Of a DNA stretch of 64,000 nt, positions 25,201 through 35,425 are shown one piece after another; position 1 is the first letter of the stretch; the number at the start of each line of letters is the position of its first letter. The DNA is taken from positions 1,203,947 through 1,267,946 of the forward strand of contig JAQGDQ010000013.1 of NCBI GenBank assembly GCA_030141605.1, written 5' to 3'. A program made the translations under genes and the position numbers. The DNA comes from Tubiluchus corallicola (lineage: Eukaryota; Priapulida; Priapulimorpha; Priapulimorphida; Tubiluchidae). The notes under the pieces were generated by a model that was not told where the DNA came from, did not search any database, and saw nothing but the letters and a program-made list of their open reading frames with translations.

Positions 25201-28200
25201 CTCCTTAATCAATCAAATTCAACCCTGCAAAGATATAATATGTGAACCCTGCTTTACTCAATGCTTATTAATCAATCAAATTCAACTCGGCAAAGCCATA
25301 ATATGTGAACCCTGCTTTAGCTAATACTCATAAATCAATCATACTCAACTCTGCAAAGCTATAATATGTGAACCCTCCTTTAGCTAATACTCTATAGTCA
25401 ACCATATTCAACTCTGCAAAGCCATGATATGTGAACCCTGCTTTAGCTAATACTCATAAATCAATCATACTCAACTCAGCAAAGCTACAATATGTGAACA
25501 CTGCTCTACCTATTACTCAACTTTCAATGATATCCAATCGCTGGTGCTAAGTAATGCTAGATTAACTTCTTACCCTAGAAGCAGCCTGCAATCTTCTTTC
25601 GGCATCGGCAATTCTGGCCGTGAATTCTTCAGTTAAATCATCAACATCAATGTTCTCTGCAGCAGCTTCTAACTGTACAATTTGACTGTGAATCATAAAG
25701 CAGTCATCATTTAAAACAAACAAAATTCAACAACCTGCAACTTTCATTAGTAAATTAAATAAGCACCAATATGTATAATACTAGCAAGTATGAATGAACT
25801 TTATCCCATACTAATTATAGAAGATTTTATCATGTTATGGACCAACAGAGACAAATTGTACATTATGCTAGTTGTCTCTTGAAGTAAAACTTTCAAAGTG
25901 TTATACTACTGATTTTTAAAGTACAAATTTTAGTAGTTTTGTCAATTAGTATTGTATTATATTAGTATTAGTATTAGTATTATGTCTAACATAAACAGAA
26001 GGGCCCTAGTTGGGATTTTTTACTGATCAACTAAAGCTTGTACAATTGTCAAATACTCCACTTCATCAAATCAATGTAATTGATCAAGTGATCAAAACAG
26101 CAAAACTTTTTTAAGTATGAGCAAGTTTGAAACTTTTTTGTACATTTATAGTACTTTCTTTGTAATGAAACATACTTAGCTAATTTAGCTATTACACAGA
26201 ACCAACTTATTATCAGTTAAAGGATCATGCTGATGAGAGAAGACTTTATCAAACTTTTACATAAGAGAATACAATTTTATGTTTAAAAAAGATTTTGTAA
26301 AAGTAAGTTAGTAACTTGCCAAGTTTCATCAGTATAATTTGGAATGAAAACACAGCACATTTCTATTAAAAAGCGTAAGCACTAAATCTACTAAAACTAA
26401 AGATGCAGTTTTTCTAATAAACCTAATAAACAATAAAACAAGACTGAAATTTCTATTTTTCTTCATTTTTTCCATTGATAGATAGGTAGAGGGATACAAA
26501 GTTTATTTGCATACAGTTAAGAACTGAAACAATTGGATTTACAATTAAGGAGACAATTAAAAGACATTAGCTGTAAACAATAAAATAATGAAAAATATAT
26601 GCTAAGATCATATAATGTGCGATACTGGTACAACATACTATTAAAAAAATATGCTATAACACAATAAACCATTAGTAAAAAAAAATCAAAAAATAAAAAT
26701 GAAAAACAATCTATTTGCCAAGATCATGTCAAAGAGACAAAACTGGAAATGAAGAATTTGTGACTTAAGACTCTCGGGTCGTTAAAATATGATACATAAT
26801 GTGATTAATGTTGATATGAGAACACAAACACCACAAGATGTAGTTTAATAAAACTGTGCGAAGAAATACTGATCATAGATTAAGCTTTTTCTGTTTTTCT
26901 GATTATTAAATTATTCTAGTATAAAGATTGAAAAAGTTTTGTTGAGTTTCATTCAGTAATTAAAAGAATTCATCAAGAAGCAACTTGGTAGAAAAAATAA
27001 AGGTAAAAGATCTATATTTCAAACATACTTCCTCAATATATTATTGGTTTCACGTAAGCTGATTGCTTCCTTATTAGCGTCAAGTAACTTGTCTTCTCTG
27101 GCTTGCAAAATCTCCATAGTTTCTGCCAATTTCTAAACAGCAATTTAAAACAACATACTTTAGCACTTTATTATACAACCAGCAAGAAGCATAGATCTGA
27201 ATAAATCGGTAAGTTTAATTGTTAAACAAACTAATTTTTTTCAAAGCACCAGGATACCTGAATTTACCTTAAATTCTTAAAAAAATCCAGATACGATTAA
27301 AAAATGATTTCGTACAGGCTCTTTATATAAGGGAGTCAATTTCACATTAAGAGGAAGATGGCATCAGACAAATCTCGATCATCTGTTTTTAGTAAGAACA
27401 AATATACAGGGTGTCTCACAAGTAACTACACGCTTTACATTTTCTATATTGTTTTAACAAACAATGCAAAATTTTTGAAAATTGGTATAGCTGAACTAAA
27501 ATCGTTGGCAATTCCTTTAGATGAAAATCTGAAAAGAACTACTGCACTAGAAGGCTTTACCTATTTCCACTACTTCCTTCAGGGACCGACCCTAAGAGTC
27601 TCAGAGACCAATCCCGTGGCAAGACGGGCATCTTGCATTGGAAAAGTCTCATAGCCCATGAGTTGTGAGGAAGGACAATATGATATAGTGAGAGAATGGT
27701 GTGGTTCATACAGCACTCTGAAACTTCTGCTGAACGTCAGTTGGTGACTGAGGGACCTCGTGTCAGACTGATCTCATTTCTAGGTCAGTGTCACTGCCAT
27801 AGCAACATGGTTCAGTCAAAAAAGAAACAAAAGAAATTCACAAAGACCAATTTTGATTCATGTATGAGCTTGCCAAGACTGGAGAAAAATTAAAAAAAAG
27901 AAAATTACAAGTCAAAGTGCATAGTGACTTTTGAGACAAACTGTATTATGGCTGGGAGTTAAAATGGCTCTCTGGCAGGTGCTGAATGTGCCACCCATCC
28001 AACTACTTTAGGTTAAGCCACAGTAAATACATCATCATTATTTTTGGGTCACCCTGACTCAACACAACTAAACCAAAACCTCCACTATGTTAATGAATTT
28101 TTCATTGAATTTGTTAATCTATTAGAAACTGCAACATACATAAAATGGCAGCTGCTGTATGATAGCCATGTAACGAAGTTTCGAAAAAGCAATTAGTCAA

Positions 28201-29368
28201 GATTAGAATAGCTACAAAATTACTTTTATCACACTGAAACAATAATTTAGTCATTAAAGTCTTCACTGAGAAGGTTTAAAAACCAAGACACCTTTAGTAA
28301 GCGATCTATTTGTTGTGGATCTCCAGCAATAGATGTCACTGCTTGGTCTACTGGTTGATGCACTAGAAGAAAAGCAAAACAATTCATGAGCACCACTATT
28401 TTGTACAACTACAAGAGCAACTCTGGCAAAATTACAAATCACACTGTTCCACAAATAAATGTGAAAAACAATGAACAACCGAGAGGTAGACAAAACAAGA
28501 GCATCAAAACATAAAAAGTAAACTAAAAAAACTCACAAAAAAAAGCAAATGCAACAAAGTAAACAATGCAAAAATACAAGTAGATGGAAAAGAGCAAAAA
28601 ATCCCATTTAAGCCGCGGTGACACAATTACACGGAACTTAGGTAAAAAACATAAAATGAAAGAAACATATTTTACTAATGAAATACTTACAAAAACTTAT
28701 CATCAATTAAAATTAATTGCTCTATTATTCACACAAATAAGCTACATGATTCTCCATGTAGTAATTGATAACTGTATTAGAATGTCTGAAGTTTACAATG
28801 AGACCATGGAATGTTTACGTAACAATGTGATTGTTGACATAGAATAATTTTCCTGTAATTATCTTCACCTTTAACACTGATCCTTGCAAACTGTTAGCTA
28901 AAATATTAAAACCACATTTTTATTTATTTCATTGAACTTGTGCCATTAGACAACACATGTATTTGACTTTTTTGCAAACAAAGCAGATAGCAACACTCAA
29001 TGACTGGGCTTAATTACTAATGTTGAGTAACTCATATATTGAAGATAAACCCTTAGCATAAGGCATGTTAACCACGTTTAGATATGTAATATATTTTATT
29101 ATCTATATCAAGTAGCCAAGCGACTTGGAGAATGAAACCACTCAGCAACAGTAGCCATCTATGTACTAACCAAGACAGCATATCTTAACTTCAGAGCCAA
29201 GCACAGACTGTGAATACACAGTTAATCCTCCCAAAGCACAGAAAATTAATATCATTACTGTCCTTTTTCCAATTTTAGTCTGCCATTTTACTTTTGTCCC
29301 CATCTGGCAAGGGCTTAATATAGATGGGGACAAATGTAAAATGGCAGACTAGAATTGGAGAAAGGACA

Positions 29369-29418
<50 letters not shown>

Positions 29419-32400
29419 AGATTCGAGGCCACAACTCCAATGACGACACCATTCTCGGTGATCTATATATAACAAAAGGTCTCGATATAGAAATAGAAGC
29501 CGTATTTAGAATTTGCTGGAGAGCCACGGTATCCCGCAACAGGCATTTTCCAGGAACCCAGCTCCCAATTTTTTCGAAATTTTGACCAAACACCCTCTAG
29601 AAAAAACATTATAGCTGCGCCTGGTAGGACTCTTGGAAGGAGATATACAGCTCTTTGGAAAAAGGAGGAGTGTGGTTATGCGATGATAAGTCACATTTTA
29701 GGATGCTTCTAGCAAGAGCAGCTGTGACGAGTTGATTAGAGGTTCTATTTTGGGCGATTCTCGTTTAAAAAACTGCTGACGCAAAACTGTTATTCCGATG
29801 TCATCCTTTGTACTCTGCCTAAAATAAAATCTGCTGCTGGCTCTTATAATGTATTATGATAGTAGTCTATTATGACCAAAAAGAGGGCAAAACCTGTGTG
29901 AATGCAAAAAGAGGGTGCCTACATTATTGATCATTGCTGGATGGGCCTAATGGTATTTATCATAACATGCAATTTTAACTTTGTGCAAAATGTTTTGCGT
30001 GGTTTTGCTATGTTGTTGAGTTGTTGGTGTTGATGTTGCAGCTGTTATCATCGTCGTCACCATCATCATCATCATAATCACCATGTGTAATGGTGGATTT
30101 GGTATAGTGTGAGTGGTGTGGTGTGGTGTGGTCGGCATGGTATGGATGCTGTGATATGTGGGTGTTGTAGTGTGGGTTGTGTGGTAAGTGTGGATAGTGT
30201 GGTATGAACAGTGTGGTAGGTGCCCTCGTCATCATCATCGTCGCCATCACCATCATTGTCATCATTATAATCACCATGTGATTTTTGTTGGTTTGGTGTG
30301 GAGTGGCTGTGTGTTGTGAGTGGTGTGGCTGGAGTGGTGTCAGCAGTGTGGAGAATGCAATATCTGGGTGGTGTGGTGTGGGTTGTGTGTTTGTTTACGC
30401 GCAACATTCTTTTTGAGCGGTTTGGCTAGTTGTCTGAATAATACATTTAACCTACAATACATCCTTATACGTGAAAAGTTCAAAAGTTGACATGAATAAA
30501 GTAAATAATAACTATTTTTTACTTACAAAATGTATCCAATGGCACCTTCCTACTTGTCACCGAGTCATCGCTTTCAGTACGTCTGTGCCCTTTGTGCCGC
30601 GGCAACAGCTGTCTCATAGGAGAAATCTCATACCTGTGACCATTGCCATCAGAACACGCAGACAGTGAAATCACCTCAATATCGGAAGAAGCTGCCGTTT
30701 CCATGTCGTCACTGGATGTGTGTCCACTCTGCTGCTTTGGCTCCGATGGATCGGAAGATGTAGGTGAATGAAAACTTTGATGATGATTATCAACCTCGGT
30801 AATGGCTTCACTAATCAAACACTGCACAAACGATGAAGAGTCAACACTTTCCTTGTCTACCTGATCATTCTGCAAAGCAAATTCTTCGTGAGTGGACACA
30901 GGAGTGTCATCAGTTTTACACTCATCAATGTCCTTTTCTACAGGTTCAGTTAAAGGCACAAGGGTTACAGAAGTCTTTGCAGTTTCACAAATGCTTTTTT
31001 CACTATCTAAAATAAGAGGTTCTGCAGCAGTACAGTCTGTAGTTCGCTCATTATCAGAAGATTTGTCCTCGTGGTTGACTGAGTTATCCTGTTTTACCAC
31101 GTCTGCTGCATTATCAGAAATATCACCAGTCACGGTATCTGTGCTTGTATCAGTTGCAGAGCCCCCAACTTGTGATAACACGCTATCAAATGAAGAAGCT
31201 GAAATAATGTTTTCTTGGAAAGAGCAAGGCTCGTCTAATGACGTCGGATCATCATAATCTAAGGATGTGGAGCTCAGTGTTATCTCCTGTAAATTGGTGT
31301 CTTCGTGTTGCCCAACAAGTTTTTCGTCAGTCGACTTACTTGCAGTATTTGTGTCAGTTACGTCAATACATTTTATTTCTTCCACTACATGAACTTCATC
31401 AGGATGAACGACTTCTTCCAGATTATGGAAAACATTTTCTGTCAATTGCAAAGACAATGAAATGCTTTGTTCACCAGCACTTTCACTTTGCAAACATGGA
31501 TCAACAGAGTCAGACGTCACTTGCTGCACTTGAAGAGCATCAGGACTAAGTGTCCACATCTTTTCATTTTTGGCTAGTAATTCAGACTCTGAGTAAACTG
31601 GATGGTCAGTGGATGCTATAGACATTGGTTGTTTACAAACTGGCCCGGCAGTGGTCACTTCACGAACATCAGTAAGCAATTTTCCATCACAGGCCACTTG
31701 ATTAGGCTGAGTAGCCTGCACTAATGTATCGTGTGGACCAGCTACAGACTCAGAACTTTCTTTATCAATGGTAGGGGTGAGCAGTGTTTCATTTCTGTCA
31801 GCAACAGATGAATTGCTGTTGATGGCATTAACATTATTTTCACATATTATCTTGCTCTGCATAGACAGGCCATCTTCACCACTAACATTTAGTAATTCAC
31901 CTTTGATAAGTGTTGTCATGTCTACCGTCTGCACATTACTGCTGTTTTCAGGTATATCAGGCAGTTTTTCAGTAGCACATATGTCGGGTAATGATGCACT
32001 TTCAAATGCACACCTGTCTGCTAAAATTGCATCTGTACTTGCATTCAATAAAGTTGCATCTGTGCACGTATCTGGCAAAGTTGCTGTTGAAAACATGTCT
32101 TGAAGTGATGAAGTATTACATGTGCCTTGAATTTCTGTGCTTGCAGATGAATCTGGTAAAGTTGCTGGTGAATCTAATAAAGTTGTCGAGGAAGATGCGC
32201 CAGGCAATGCAACAGTTGGAGGTAAATCTGGCAAAGATGCAGGTAAAGTTACAGGTACAGGCACATCTGGCAATGTGGTAACTGTAGAAGAATCTGGGAA
32301 TGCTGTCTGTAAATTATATAAACTTGCAGATGCAGCTGCTTCCGACAACGATGCTGCAGCAGATAAATCTATCAACATTGCTGCTGAATCTGGCAGCACT

Positions 32401-34354
32401 GTAGCTGCAGTCGAACTTACGGCTGTTGATGAAAGTGCTCTGGCTTCATTTGGTTTAACTAAATATGAGGAATCTAACATGACATCACTGTCATTGGCAA
32501 TCATTCGGCTCCATGTCATCTGCGAGCGATCACTTGATTCACAACTAATGTCCGTTGTTGCAGGTATTACCTCATCACTGTCATCTTTTGAAATTGCTTG
32601 CAGTTTTTGGTCTGCTGAGGGCAATTCGGCTGACTTTGTCTCAGTCACAAAAGTTGCTGTTGTTGGCACAGAATCATTATTCTGTTCATCTTCACCTGTA
32701 CTTTGGTATGAAATGAGGTCAACAGGTACATGCTGCTGATCAGGTTCTTTCTTTTTAATTTGTGCTGACAAGGAACCAATCAAGGGTTTAGATTTTGAAA
32801 CTCGAGAATGTTCTTCCGGTGGCCTGGGTTTCCTAGTGATAGGCGTGGCTGACACAGCTTTGCTACTGGAAAGGTTAGCCTGCTTATTAGTTGATCGAGG
32901 TTTTTCTTCACCCAGAAAAGTGCTGAAAAATGAATCGGTTTCTGTGACGGGTTCTTGCACAAATGCAGTATCTTTTGATGGAAATCCTGAAATATATAAA
33001 AATTAAGTTACGAAATGTCCAAACCAGTCAACTTCTAAAATTACCTCTGTGATTTAAAATAAAATTCTAAAAAAGCAACATTCTTTATGTGTGAGTCTAC
33101 ATAATGCTTAGGTTATCCAATATTTCAAAAATATTATTTACAAAAAATAAATGTTGCTAAAACCCAATCAAAGTTAATTTTGTGATACAAAATTTTATAT
33201 ATAATACTAATGATCTGATATGAATACATGAATGATATGATATGAACTTATGTGGCTTCGAACATTTTGCTTTATGTAATAAGTTCAGAAAATACATGTT
33301 GCAGTACTAAGCAAAATTCTAGTTAAATTTTTATAAATTATGCTATATATAGATTTATACCAGTGCAAATTAAATTAAGTACATTTAATTAAAGGAAGAC
33401 ATGATCATTTTTCATATACTACCCCGATTTCAAGTCGAACAAAAAGTATACATTTTAACATAATTAATACTGCAAAAGCGTGTCTGATAATGAAACAATA
33501 GATTAAAATCTTAATTAAAGACGGGCGAGCCCTACTATTCACGGCATTGCAAACTAACATAATTTTCAACAGCAAAAATATACCACAAGTGTGTTGTACA
33601 TGTTTGTGAAAGCAAAATTTGAAGCATAATGCTACTGTAGAAGATTCAGTGTGTTGTAGTAAAATTTAAAATATGCTCCCCGCATGAGCTGTCGAACATG
33701 TGTAGTTCATCACAAACTAACACATCTGAACTAAGAGGTAGCACCTGTTTTTTTGTGCAATGCATTTCTGAAATGCAGGCGCTAGTGCTCGTCTAACTAG
33801 CGAATGGCGAAATGCATGTAACAGCGAAGAATCAGTGGCACAAATGCGGAATTGTCTTTGTGTGGTAATAATTCTTTTTGGTTAGTCATTTTTGAAAAAA
33901 ATTGTGTTTCCTTTCAATATTTTAACGTGTAGATTGTTTTGATCTACAGTTTAAGAATGGGTGCTTGCTTTGAACAAGGCTTTTAAATGCTGATAAATTT
34001 AATGAGTTCCTGCCCAATAAGCTCATGTGTGGTGAGCTCTAAGCCCATGAGTTCCACTGCTAAGAAGTTCCTGTCTGATTAGTTAAAACTGGTTCATATC
34101 CAATGAGGAAACTCTCGCTCATTAAACTCCATCCAAGCTAACAGTATCACATTCGACTGTATATCTGCTCCCAAATACTGACACAACTTCGTAAAACAAA
34201 TGTAAAAATAATTGTGAAGCTTACCCTTATTCGATGAATGTTTTACATTACTAGCATCATCAATCTCTAAAACTTTGTCAATTTGCTTCTGTGCTTGGTT
34301 TAATGCAGATTTCGCTAAAGAAGTAAAACTGGATGTGGACGAAAACCAACTCAT
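1225..34354 (-). CDS. TMF1: TATA element modulatory factor (TMF1), Golgi coiled-coil protein, 19 coding exons
   Basis: TMF1 is a Golgi-associated coiled-coil protein that binds Rab6 and tethers vesicles; it was first described as a TATA-element binder. Coding exons in gene order are 34225-34354, 30527-32986, 28292-28362, 27029-27132, 25574-25685, 24606-24732, 14444-14540, 13166-13313, 12634-12698, 10408-10564, 9396-9543, 8547-8648, 7567-7759, 6718-6880, 5464-5589, 4688-4846, 3719-3844, 1737-1847 and 1225-1260. All junctions are GT-AG, phases match throughout, and the sum is 4635 nt (1544 residues plus stop). The N-terminus MSWFSSTSSFTSLAKSAL matches the family start. The second half is heptad-rich and closely follows vertebrate TMF1, for example NQLEMERLKVETEKKK and LQMYGEKEEQVEELRLDL near the C-terminus. 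Human TMF1 is about 1093 residues; the excess is almost all in exon 2. A non-coding first exon probably lies further upstream, because acceptor-like AGs sit at about 34376-34384. The last coding exon encodes only 11 residues. Confidence 0.95.
2149..2219 (-). repeat. tRNA-derived SINE or tRNA pseudogene
   Basis: On the minus strand an A-box-like TGGCCTAGTGATTAAGG (2188-2204) precedes a B-box GGTTCAAATCC (2150-2160) at tRNA-Ser/Leu-like spacing, but no proper acceptor stem or anticodon arm forms. It lies in a TMF1 intron. Confidence 0.6.
4249..4382. repeat. 62-bp tandem duplication
   Basis: Two nearly identical copies start at GAGAGTAACTTC (4249 and 4311) and a partial third begins at 4373. 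Confidence 0.9.
5018..5245. repeat. dispersed repeat, second copy of the block at about 670-850
   Basis: Both copies share CATCGCTGGAAC, AAGCGCAC-GTTC, GATTTTTGTAAT, TCATG, GATTATATAA and end in ACACGAGGTGCCACT or ACACGAGACGCCACT in the same order. The copies differ by substitutions and an insertion in the second. Confidence 0.7.
7482..7551. repeat. short tandem repeat, AAGGAGATTAAGA units
   Basis: Four units of about 16-19 bp lie just downstream of the TMF1 exon 7567-7759. Confidence 0.9.
9561..9712. repeat. 37-bp tandem repeat, 4 copies
   Basis: GATTGGCTTAAACCAGATAA followed by TCAGCTCAATGCCTTCT repeats at 9561, 9598, 9635 and 9672, immediately upstream (in gene sense) of the TMF1 exon at 9396-9543. 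Confidence 0.95.
11300..11530. repeat. 60-bp tandem repeat, about 4 copies
   Basis: A unit containing GGATGTCCTTTCTTAGTGAC and CCACATTTTCATCACATTTT repeats with a period of exactly 60 bp. Confidence 0.95.
12868..12962. repeat. ATC/ATT trinucleotide-rich microsatellite
   Basis: Imperfect CAT/CGT/ATT triplets run for about 95 bp. Confidence 0.85.
14780..15030. repeat. 59-bp degenerate tandem repeat
   Basis: AAAAAGTGAC recurs at 14856, 14915 and 14974, with TTTTTAGCAAAGGT and ATATTCAGCAAAGTTG between; outer copies are more diverged. Confidence 0.85.
15607..15767. mobile_element. 161-bp MITE-like element with imperfect inverted ends
   Basis: The ends can be paired over about 36 nt (left AACTAGTTCGGAAGGAGTTT then ACAATTCCCCACACAA; right end its near reverse complement). 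The middle is a run of CCTAATC/CCCTAAC-like units. It lies upstream of the fucosyltransferase gene in the TMF1 intron. Confidence 0.6.
16070..16280 (+). repeat. interspersed repeat, inverted second copy at about 18195-18320
   Basis: GTGCTGATTCGGATTTTTTA and TGAGCTGTGTTGTTAAGAAT appear here in plus orientation and in the same order on the minus strand at 18195-18320. The upstream part (15945-16070) has the GTCTGTCTGTCAGTCCGTCT run common in invertebrate repeats. Confidence 0.65.
16605..17050. repeat. CA-rich run followed by CCCTAACCCTTT-type degenerate repeats
   Basis: CACACACGCATG repeats lead into about 375 bp of units like CTCACAATCCCTAACCCTTT with variable spacing. The CCCTAA words resemble telomere repeats but are not in clean tandem. 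Confidence 0.8.
17347..17720. mobile_element. degenerate hAT-like MITE
   Basis: The left end (CACTCCTGGATTAACCACTA) and the reverse complement of the right end (CAGGGCTGAATTAAGACCTC) are similar. The interior has the paired TGCTTAGGGTCTCAGG and TTAGGGCCTC blocks seen in hAT-derived MITEs. Flanks ACTGGCCT (17339-17346) and ACTGGTTT (17721-17728) could be a decayed 8-bp duplication. Confidence 0.5.
18759..19901 (+). CDS. alpha-1,3-fucosyltransferase (GT10 family), single exon
   Basis: The 380-residue product is a type II Golgi glycosyltransferase that would transfer fucose from GDP-fucose to N-acetylglucosamine-containing glycans. A short cytoplasmic tail is followed by a hydrophobic anchor (about residues 5-25, LIFLIFVTLCCVVPCIYYY), a stem, and the GT10 catalytic domain. 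The GDP-fucose-binding core is clear: FYLSFENSYCLDYVTEKIF at about 245-263, followed by NPLKLDVVPIVLGG. An acidic HLRSRS-type segment and a C-terminal CKYC pair are also typical of the family. Several N-glycosylation sequons are present (NRS, NSS, NYS). The frame is intronless and lies antisense inside the large intron of TMF1 between 14540 and 24606. An AATAAA is at 20439-20444. Which of the FUT subfamilies it belongs to, and hence the exact linkage made, cannot be told from here. Confidence 0.93.
   Translation: MTAPRLIFLIFVTLCCVVPCIYYYHVSTRSAQVRFVTRDKAIKKILFWNDFEGRKDFLWGLGQEPFLKHCPEGPAQNCLTTSNRSHLNSSDAVVVHLRSRSIWEPLPSKLNPWQSWAMLLVEAPPYAFMDSAGFSPHKLKQFNSIFTDTITYRLDSDVVRYYGRYVKVREHFKNDLAILIKKNYATEKTRLISWFVSNCKTSSKREDYVTELRKFVPVDIYGKCGKLKCPRGDAECSVIMQQYKFYLSFENSYCLDYVTEKIFNPLKLDVVPIVLGGANYSYFAPPHSYINTADFNSPKQLADYLVLLDKNDQLYNEYFAWKDMWKHLHSMSFCKYCEKLNEPSQFLQVYPDMYKWYIADAKCKYWDKSTKKFTLIQNLS
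21170..21567. repeat. 28-bp minisatellite, 14 copies, each unit self-complementary
   Basis: The core AGGCTGTTGC recurs every 28 bp from 21189 to 21553 (14 copies, few changes). Each unit contains GCAACA-AGGC-TGTTGC, a 6-bp stem with a 4-nt loop; some units read GTAACA, which keeps a G-T pair. Because 28 is not a multiple of three, the minus strand is open in all three frames, producing apparent proteins of about 130-200 residues that are only the repeat read in different frames. Confidence 0.95.
25020..25530. repeat. 63-bp tandem repeat, about 8 copies
   Basis: The block AATCAATCAAATTCAACTCT with GCAAAGCTATAATATGTGAA recurs every 63 bp (starts near 25081, 25144, 25207, 25270, 25333, 25396, 25459), diverging to the right. 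Lies in the TMF1 intron next to the exon at 25574. Confidence 0.95.
29257..29370. repeat. 49-bp inverted repeat (foldback), 16-bp spacer
   Basis: Arms 29257-29305 and 29322-29370 are reverse complements with only three mismatches, giving a strong hairpin. The arm carries TTTTAGTCTGCCATTTTACT and TTGTCCCCATCT. It abuts a long TA run on the right. It may be a small foldback transposon or a snapback duplication. Confidence 0.85.
29372..29415. repeat. TA microsatellite
   Basis: About 20 TA units directly follow the foldback arm. Confidence 0.95.
30030..30400. repeat. two diverged copies of a CATCATC plus GTGTGGTGTGG repeat block
   Basis: Each copy has a CATCATCATC-like triplet run, then ATAATCACCATGTG, then a GTGTGGTGTGG-rich part (first from about 30045, second from about 30228). 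It lies just downstream of TMF1 exon 2. Confidence 0.8.
30527..32986 (-). CDS. TMF1: TMF1 exon 2: long Ser/Thr-rich variable region with LPD repeats
   Basis: This 2460-nt exon encodes about 820 residues that are low in hydrophobic heptads and rich in Ser, Thr, Asp and Ala. It opens with the conserved acidic segment TDSFFSTFLGEEKPR (human TMF1 has a comparable ESENFF segment) and ends with SSDDMETAASSDIEVISLSA, which resembles the human TSDIEVLDHESVISES region. Between about 32000 and 32430 the protein carries degenerate 10-14 residue units around the core T-L-P-D-S/T, as in ATLPDSSAS and STATLPDTCTDAT. The exon is open on both strands over part of its length because of the repeat composition. 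The donor at 30527 leaves one base of a Leu codon. Confidence 0.9.
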
Positions 34355-35330
34355 GTTTCTAAATCTTCATCTGCTGTAATTTCTGCAAAGTTTATAAAAA
34401 CATAATCAGTACTGGTTACTACTGGTAACACTAAAGTTAATTACTGTCTTATAAGTGCTAAATATTAAAAGATATTAAAACAACATGATATTAAGCTGTT
34501 GACAAGTTTAGCTTGTTGAACAATGACTACAGCTCTAAGTCTTAACAAAAACCTGTTATTCCTGTTGGTCTAATATAAATCCTGATATTCTTAGTTTTAA
34601 TATATTCCTATATGCTGACAATGTTTACTAGCTTTATCCCCAACAGCTATGCAGAAAACAATTAACTTTCATGTGTACCATGTAAGATTAAAGTCAAGAA
34701 TTATAATAAAAGAAGGTCACATACGGAGGTTTTTGTTTGCTAACATGATAGGGCAAACGAATGCACTTGCTGCCTCTTAATGCTCTTTAATTGTAACTTT
34801 AATAACACTCTTTAAAACTTAAAGTTACATTACATATTTTGTGTAACATTTATTAATTAATTTTAATCAATAATTATTAAACATTTTGTAAACTGTACTA
34901 TCTTATTTTAGAAATACCCTTATAAAATTGCATTTATGACCAAGATTTAGTTCAGTATTAATATCCAAATCAAAAATACTCATTTAAAGAAAAGCTAACT
35001 AGGCCCAGACTGATAATGGCAGCAATTGCGTGATGCGCGAAACTAACGTAACTACAAATCAACAGTTTTGTTAACTGCAAACACCATTATTCGATGTCTA
35101 TCCATGTCTAATCAGTAATACACATTACGCAGACTAAATTAAATTGAAATGTCGATTTTTACGTTTGTAATTAGCTTCAGACTGTAAAAGCATTTTACCA
35201 CATAAAACATTTGATGACCGATCGTCACGCGTTATAAACGTCATTACCGCCGATCTTAATAGTACTTCCTGACTGTGTAAAATGTCTGTCACTGATCAAA
35301 TACTATGATATTGGCCAAACTTCTTGCAGG

Positions 35331-35425
35331 GCCCCAGTGGCGCAATAGGTTAGCGCGCCGTACTTATAGACAGTATTTGTCGCTGAGATATGCGGAGGCT
35401 GTGAGTTCGAGCCTCACCTGGGGCA
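35331..35425 (+). tRNA. tRNA-Ile (anticodon UAU) with intron
   Basis: The gene folds completely. The 7-bp acceptor stem is GCCCCAG/CTGGGGC, the D arm is GCGC/GCGC, the anticodon stem is CCGTA/TGCGG, and the T arm contains GTTCGAGCC; the discriminator base is A. The anticodon TAT is at 35365-35367. A 21-nt intron (35369-35389) sits one base 3' of the anticodon, the usual position for eukaryotic nuclear tRNA introns; tRNA-Ile(UAU) is one of the tRNAs that regularly carries an intron in animals. A run of five T at 35431-35435 is the RNA polymerase III terminator. It stands alone between the TMF1 start and MED7. Confidence 0.97.

Noticed and set aside
27358-27654. 98-residue plus-strand open frame in a TMF1 intron
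   Set aside because: No recognisable domain, no spliced context, and composition like the surrounding intron.
30008-30407. His/Thr-rich open frames
   Set aside because: They are translations of the CATCATC and GTGTGG simple repeats.
32137-32739. 200-residue plus-strand open frame
   Set aside because: It is the antisense of the LPD-repeat part of TMF1 exon 2, kept open by repeat composition.
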